From Heterocephalus glaber (taxonomy: Eukaryota; Chordata; Mammalia; Rodentia; Bathyergidae): a DNA stretch of 64,000 nucleotides. Below the pieces are notes generated by a model. The model did no database searches and had not been told where the DNA came from. It saw nothing but the letters and a program-made list of their open reading frames with translations. The stretch covers positions 11,430,170 through 11,494,169 of the forward strand of contig NW_004624743.1 of the NCBI RefSeq assembly GCF_000247695.1. The letters run 5' to 3'. The position numbers were made by a program, and so were the translations under genes. Within the stretch, counting starts at the first letter, position 1. Every line of letters starts with the position of its first letter. This document shows positions 58,880 to 64,000 of the stretch, piece by piece.

Positions 58880-59070
58880 ACAGCGTGCAAGATCCAAGAT
58901 GGCAGCGGGGTAATGCGGAAGTATTGCAGCCTCCTCCGGCTTCACCTCAGGATTCTAAAGCCGCATCAATCTATAGTGGATTCGCACTTCGCGGAGGTTC
59001 CTCTCCTTAGGAATAGGCAGCAACATAAAATGAGGAGAGGGTGTGATGGGAAGCTCCCCTGCTGGCATAT
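58880..59070 (+). mobile_element. possible L1 5' UTR fragment
   Basis: GATCCAAGATGGCAGCGGGG matches the YY1-type CAAGATGGC box found at the start of L1 5' UTRs. It is followed by a CpG-bearing stretch (CTCCTCCGGCTTCACCTCAG, GGATTCGCACTTCGCGGAGG) unlike the local AT-rich DNA. No L1 coding sequence follows. The match is short and the call is tentative. Confidence 0.4.
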
Positions 59071-59519
59071 GTAGACTCGCTATGTAGATTTTAATTAATA
59101 ATCAACAGAAAAATCAGTAAATTTTTTCCAGTCAATTTATTTGTTACCCTTATATGTGCATTTTTCTTCTCTGATTTAGTACTTTGTTTCCTAGCTTCAG
59201 AAATATCTTAGAAATATTTTATATATGCATTTTTTCAAACAGTTTTCAGCCCAACTGTGTATTTTGGCTCATTTATGGGTCAGTAAGTACACTGTGATAT
59301 TATGTCACCACGTTTATATTTTAAAATATTCTGTTTTAAAAACTAAGCTACTATTAGTCAAAAACATGAACAATAAATAAGATGTGGTAGTAGTGTATTT
59401 GACTCTACATCTAAGCAGGAAAATATATTCATTAAGCTGATAATCATATTGAGGGATTTTTGCATATTATTATTTCAGACACGATCTTGTGATAGTTTCA
59501 TTTTCAAATAATTGCATGG
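59071..59519. other. unassigned AT-rich sequence
   Basis: No gene or repeat was recognised. Confidence 0.4.
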
Positions 59520-59720
59520 CTCTGAGCCAAGCACGGTGGTACAGCTGTACTTCTCACACTAGGAGGCTGATACAAGAGGGTCACAAGTTCCAGTTCCAGC
59601 CTGGAAAACAGTAAATTAGCAAGATCCTGCTTCAAAATTAGAATCTAAGGAAAAGAAAAGACTGAGATGTAATTCAGGGAGATGGTCCTCAGTTCAATTC
59701 CCAGTACTACTGCAGAGTGA
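59520..59720 (+). mobile_element. B1-ID dimeric SINE
   Basis: The B1 part (CCAAGCACGGTGGTACAGCT, CACTAGGAGGCTGATACAAG, CCAGTTCCAGCCTGGAAAAC, AGATCCTGCTTCAAAATTAG) is joined through an A-rich linker to a degraded ID part (GACTGAGATGTAATTCAGGG, GTCCTCAGTTCAATTCCCAG). It has the same B1-then-ID order as the copies at 8395-8550 and 40840-41036. Confidence 0.85.
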
Positions 59721-61589
59721 CTAAAACTAAACGATTAAAAATTAAAAATAATAATTGTTCTGCTTTTTATGTCTTTTATTTAATGTATTAAATTTTAAAG
59801 TTTGATTGGAAACATTAACTTCTCTCAGTTTTTATATGCTTTTAAATACATCCATGTGATCTTGAAGGAGGGGTGAACATGAAGATGAGACACACACAAC
59901 GTATGTTTATCCATCCAATTTCGATTCAGTAACTTTTTCCATAATACTAGCTATTCTAATGTAAGCCATCATATTGAAAAGTTGAAATTTAAAAGATCTG
60001 ATTGCATTGCTGTTATCCTACTTTGTCTGTGGTGGCTTACTGTGTACTATGCCAGGAGGATGATTCGATGTTCAGCTTTCATCACCACACCAAACCAGGC
60101 CTGACATGGAGCAGGTACTCTATGGCTTTCTGATGAAGGGAAGAATAGGTCAGTGACCTTTTTTATTTAGGATAAGTAAAGCTCTTTTGATATATTATGG
60201 ATCTCTTTGAGTCTATAATTAAATACCTAAAATGTATATCATCCAAGCGCAGCAGTTTATGAACAGTTCAGTTCTAGAACTCGTCTATTTTCTTCCAAAA
60301 CACTGGAACTTGCACAGGGTTTCTTTTTTCGTGGGTTATAGCTGTCACTGGTTACCTCATTAGAAATTAAATTGAGAAATTTTGCAAATGTTAATTAATT
60401 TTAAAGTAACTATGATACGCCCATGAGAGGTTAGCAAAATGTATTCTTATAAAAATAATTATATTATAAAAACAAAATAATGAGAAGAGTGGCATCATTT
60501 TCTATTTGTAAAATCTTCTTGTGTCCAGATAATAGAGTTGATGAAATTCTCATGTCTGCCTCAGCATGCAACCTGCTGTAACATGTCACTTCTGAGAAAG
60601 CATATGAAAACACGTCCTTGTGAATCCCCAAAAAATGTCTGGAGAGGACTCACAGCACATTCCTCAAGCCACACTTGGAGAACCATTGCCTTATAAAATC
60701 TATACTCACTCTTCACTAAAATCACTTAACAACATTTTGTTCTGTGTTAGTGGAATAAAAACTTACAGACCGGGAACTGAAAAATCATTTCATTAGAGCT
60801 CCTTTAAATAATTAACATTTTTCAATACAAACTTCTCGCTATAATGATAAATGGGTACTGTAAAATTCTTAGATACATTTAAGCAATTATGTAAGAGAAA
60901 GTAAAACAGTTTATGTTAATGAGCAGCAACTGTTCCAGGTGTTTGGCAACCAGTCCTGAACTCTAGGACCTCTACTGGGATAGTATTGTGTGTTGTCGCT
61001 AATCTTTAGGGTCTTTTAGTGGAGAAATTTATTCTGCAGTTTTATCAGGGTCACCCAGTGATTTTTGATTTAAATGATATTGGTTTTCTTCTCAAAATAT
61101 TTAGTAAGCAAACTTGAAATGTTAAAACATTTGATGTAAACACACATATATGTCTGTGAAATTTGAAAAAGTGAACTGTGGATTGTGATTTCGTTTGTTA
61201 CAAACACATCTTTAGGAATTTACTATATGCTCTGCTTATATGCATATTTTCTTATCCTAAATATGGCATGAAAGATTGGTTTTACTATCAATTGTGCATA
61301 ATTTCATATTAATTCCACTAATTCCAATTTAATATTCATTCTAGAATTATTCATTTAGCACATCTAAATTTATTACACACCATAACAAGTTCTTTGGATT
61401 AAAACATAAGAAAAGACAATGTACTAGAATTAAAGAAGATTAATGTTAAAGGAAACATTATAACTATTAAATAATAAATACAGTATCATCAATATAAATA
61501 CAATTTTACACTCATTTGTTTGGCAAATGTTAAGACTTTTTTTGATATTATCAGAAAAGAGATCTTAAATATGGCTAGGAGAAGTGAAA
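59721..61589. other. unassigned AT-rich sequence
   Basis: No gene is supported. A weak MIR/L2-like tail (CCTGACATGGAGCAGGTACT) lies at 60100-60119. Confidence 0.4.
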
Positions 61590-61830
61590 ATTGGAAGAAA
61601 TTTGTTTCTGCCTGTGAAGCTGAATATAATCTAAGACCCAGTAATTCTATTCCTAGATATATATTCAAAAGAAACTATTACATATTTGCATAAGGACATG
61701 TGTACAAAAATATGCCTAACATCATTATTAATAACAGTGGAAAACTGGAACTTTCATAGACAAGAAAATAGGTAAAACAAGAAGGGTATGCTTGCACCAG
61801 GAAATATCACAAAGTGGAGAAAATAAATAA
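61590..61830 (+). mobile_element. old L1 3' UTR fragment
   Basis: CCCAGTAATTCTATTCCTAG, ATATATATTCAAAAGAAACT, GGACATGTGTACAAAAATAT and CATCATTATTAATAACAGTG follow the L1 3' segment 'gatccagcaattccactcctaggtatatacccaaaagaaat ... cattattcataatagc'. Old and 5'-truncated. Confidence 0.75.
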
Positions 61831-63439
61831 CTATAGCTACCCTCAGTCCCATGGACAAGTGTAAGAAGTGTTCCAGGAGTGTAAGAAGTGTGGAACATCT
61901 TTTTAATGTCTTAGATGCATATAGTGGTGGTAGTGTATTCAGAATATTCATGATATTTTGAATGAGTGAATGATTATAAAGATAGTACAAAGACCAAAGA
62001 TGGTAGTTTGTTAAGTACCAAGGATTATGATTAATAGAATTCTGTGCACACAAACACACACACACACACACATTCACACAAATTGTTTTTTTAAGGGAGT
62101 TGTAAATGATAAGTTATCAAAGAAAAAATGGAACAGGTTACAGAGACAGAAACTTATGGAGTATTCTTTTATCCTGGATTTTTGTTTACAAGCAAATTTT
62201 GTATATGTGAACAACCACAACTTATACAGTGAGACAATTTATCATATGTCACTATTCTTAAGTTATCAAAGAACAAGAACTGTGCCAATTTTGACGCTGC
62301 CATACCCAACAGTGCAGCATATAAAGTGAAAATTATGAATTTAGAAGTCAGACAAGTATGGAGCCAATTTGCGTTATAGGATGTGCTAGCCAAGACCAAA
62401 ACTTTTTTATTAGATTGTGTTTTATGTTTAAAATCTTTAAAAGAACGGACAACACTGAAAAATCATCGTGTCTCCTGTACATGTGTTCCTGACACCACAG
62501 TTAAATTCCTCAGTGTTTTCCTTGTGGGAATTCCAAGAAAGAAAATAAATCTCAATAATTTCAGAACAGAAATAGTTCTATATCCCTCAGCAATTTGTGT
62601 TTTATTATAGAGGCACAATGGACTATGAAAATAAGTTTTTATTGTGTTAATTGTTACAATGCAGAGATAAAACTGAGGGAAGTACTTGTCATATTTAATG
62701 GATCATTGAATTAATTTTTGTATCAATCAGGTGTCCATCTCAAATATCTGTATTTCTCACTTTTGATGTGTTCTTTTGGACTCTATTCTGCTAAATCAAC
62801 CCTATTTCTTGATTCTAAAAATATAAATACACTTAAAATAAACAATAATTTTTTATTATTATATGTGTAGTAGAAAGCTGTTTCCCTTTTTCTCCTTCCC
62901 ATCATTGTGCTGTTTTGTGTGTGTTCCTGTGGATGTGTGTGGGTGTGCCTCCCCAAGAGGTGTGACTCAACCAATCAATTAAGGTAACTAAAAATAGGCT
63001 AAACAAAAGCTCAGTGTGATGTGAAAATTTATCATTTGTCTAGGAGTATATTTGTTCAATATAGACTGTCAATCTGTAAAGAAAGAAGAGAAAATTAACT
63101 GTAACTAAAACCTCAGCTAATGTATACACTAAGCAACACTTTTAGTATTCTTCTTGGCCCTAAGAAACTGATGTATTCTACACAATATCTTCTCAGAAAG
63201 CCTTAGAAGTTCTAACAGTTTTCCCTATACACAGATATTAGAATCCTCAGAGAAGACAACAATTTTTTCCATTGGCTCTGCAAATTATCATCATATTTAT
63301 GCCCCTTTTCTGAAACAGTAAAATAATTTTTCCTGTATGTCACCAGAAAACACATTCTCAATCTCGTTTTTCTTGCAGAAATGATAATAGCAATACTTTA
63401 CATTTTAAAAACACTATTATTTTCCTTTTTAGTGCTTTC
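61831..63439. other. unassigned AT-rich sequence
   Basis: A 19-bp near-tandem repeat (GTGTAAGAAGTGT...) lies at 61859-61893 and a CA microsatellite at 62047-62072. The overlapping frames at 61754-62610 have no domain. Confidence 0.4.
62047..62072. repeat. (CA)n microsatellite, short
   Basis: About 12 CA units with one AA interruption. Confidence 0.9.
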
Positions 63440-64000
63440 TTGCAAAGAGCTTGCAGCATTAAGAAGTGCTCTTTAAAAAAAACTTATATTCATGTTTTCC
63501 TTCCTTTGATCTCTATGATGAAATGCAGCTACCTCTATGGTGAAGTACGGCTATTGCTTATGACAGTGAATAACAATTCCATACAATTCACAAGAAATAA
63601 CATACCCAATTAAAACTGTAAAGGGGTCTTACAAAGACAGACTTTAATTAGAGAAGCTGGAATGTAGCCAAGCAAAAAAGCACCATGAAAAGTGGTCATG
63701 ACCTCATTTTAACACTCTGTCTTATTCAGAATACCACATCGAGAGTAACCCATTGCATCAGGCTGACTTGGGCCACTGATTGATTCAGCACCAAATAAAT
63801 GAGAGCAATGTCACGTACTTAATCATCATCTGCATTTATCAAAGCAGTCAAAGATTTTCCTTGACGCAACTCCCTCATCAGTTAACGACCTTGTGTATGT
63901 CCATTCATGGGTCATGGACAAAACACAAAATCTACCTTTTGTAAAATGTTTGGGAGGGGAGGTAATATGTGTGTCGTCAAGTACAAAAGACACACACATT
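63440..64000. other. repeat-poor unassigned sequence
   Basis: No transposon was recognised to the window end. Some motif-rich stretches (AATAAATGAGAGCAATGTCA, ACTTAATCATCATCTGC, TTAACGACCTTGTG) make it a weak candidate for conserved non-coding DNA. Confidence 0.25.

Overview
This is a stretch of AT-rich mammalian nuclear DNA from a rodent, and it contains no complete protein-coding gene that I can recognise. The rodent call rests on repeats: B1 (7SL-derived) SINEs, ID-type SINEs derived from tRNA-Ala, and dimers in which a B1 is joined to an ID-like tail. The ID copies carry the box-B-like core GTTCGATCC and a CCACTGAGCTA-type antisense head. B1 joined to ID is typical of non-murid rodents (squirrel, dormouse and beaver relatives), so I favour a beaver- or squirrel-like rodent over mouse or rat; the species is inference. 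There are no operons, bacterial signals, rRNA genes or CRISPR arrays. Most long ATG-initiated ORFs are translations of microsatellites or of mobile-element remnants.

Layout. 0-12 kb: antisense L1 3' ends, a 250-bp GAA/GGA purine tract, an exon-like open frame at 2.95-3.2 kb, an L2 remnant, a Tigger-like MITE, ID and B1-ID SINEs, an MLT1-type LTR, and a short L1 insertion with a perfect 15-bp target duplication. 12-20 kb: an ID with its target duplication, a hAT-type MITE, two related LTR-like direct repeats around a MaLR LTR, a 363-bp TIR element with TA duplications, and an unassigned GC-richer block. 20-32 kb: MIR, L2 and B1 fossils, CA and TTTA microsatellites, and a second MLT1 LTR. 32-41 kb: repeat-poor blocks that look like candidate conserved non-coding sequence, with two microexon-like intervals, ID copies, an old minus-strand open frame and a pair of CA repeats with related flanks.

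42-51 kb is the most structured part. Three copies of one palindromic mariner-derived element lie within 6 kb. One splits an old L1, one splits a hAT MITE, and one has itself been hit by an ID SINE. Just downstream, an MLT1-type LTR is interrupted by an L1 with an inverted 5' part, the classic twin-priming outcome. 51-64 kb: further ID, MaLR, B1-ID and L1 fragments, a homeobox-motif-rich block at 57 kb, a GC-richer block near 58 kb, and a small CpG-bearing fragment resembling an L1 5' UTR.

No genes can be seen working together. The window is best read as an intron or gene desert whose content is layered transposon history plus a few candidate regulatory or exonic islands. All repeat family names come from recalled consensus patterns and were not searched against a database.
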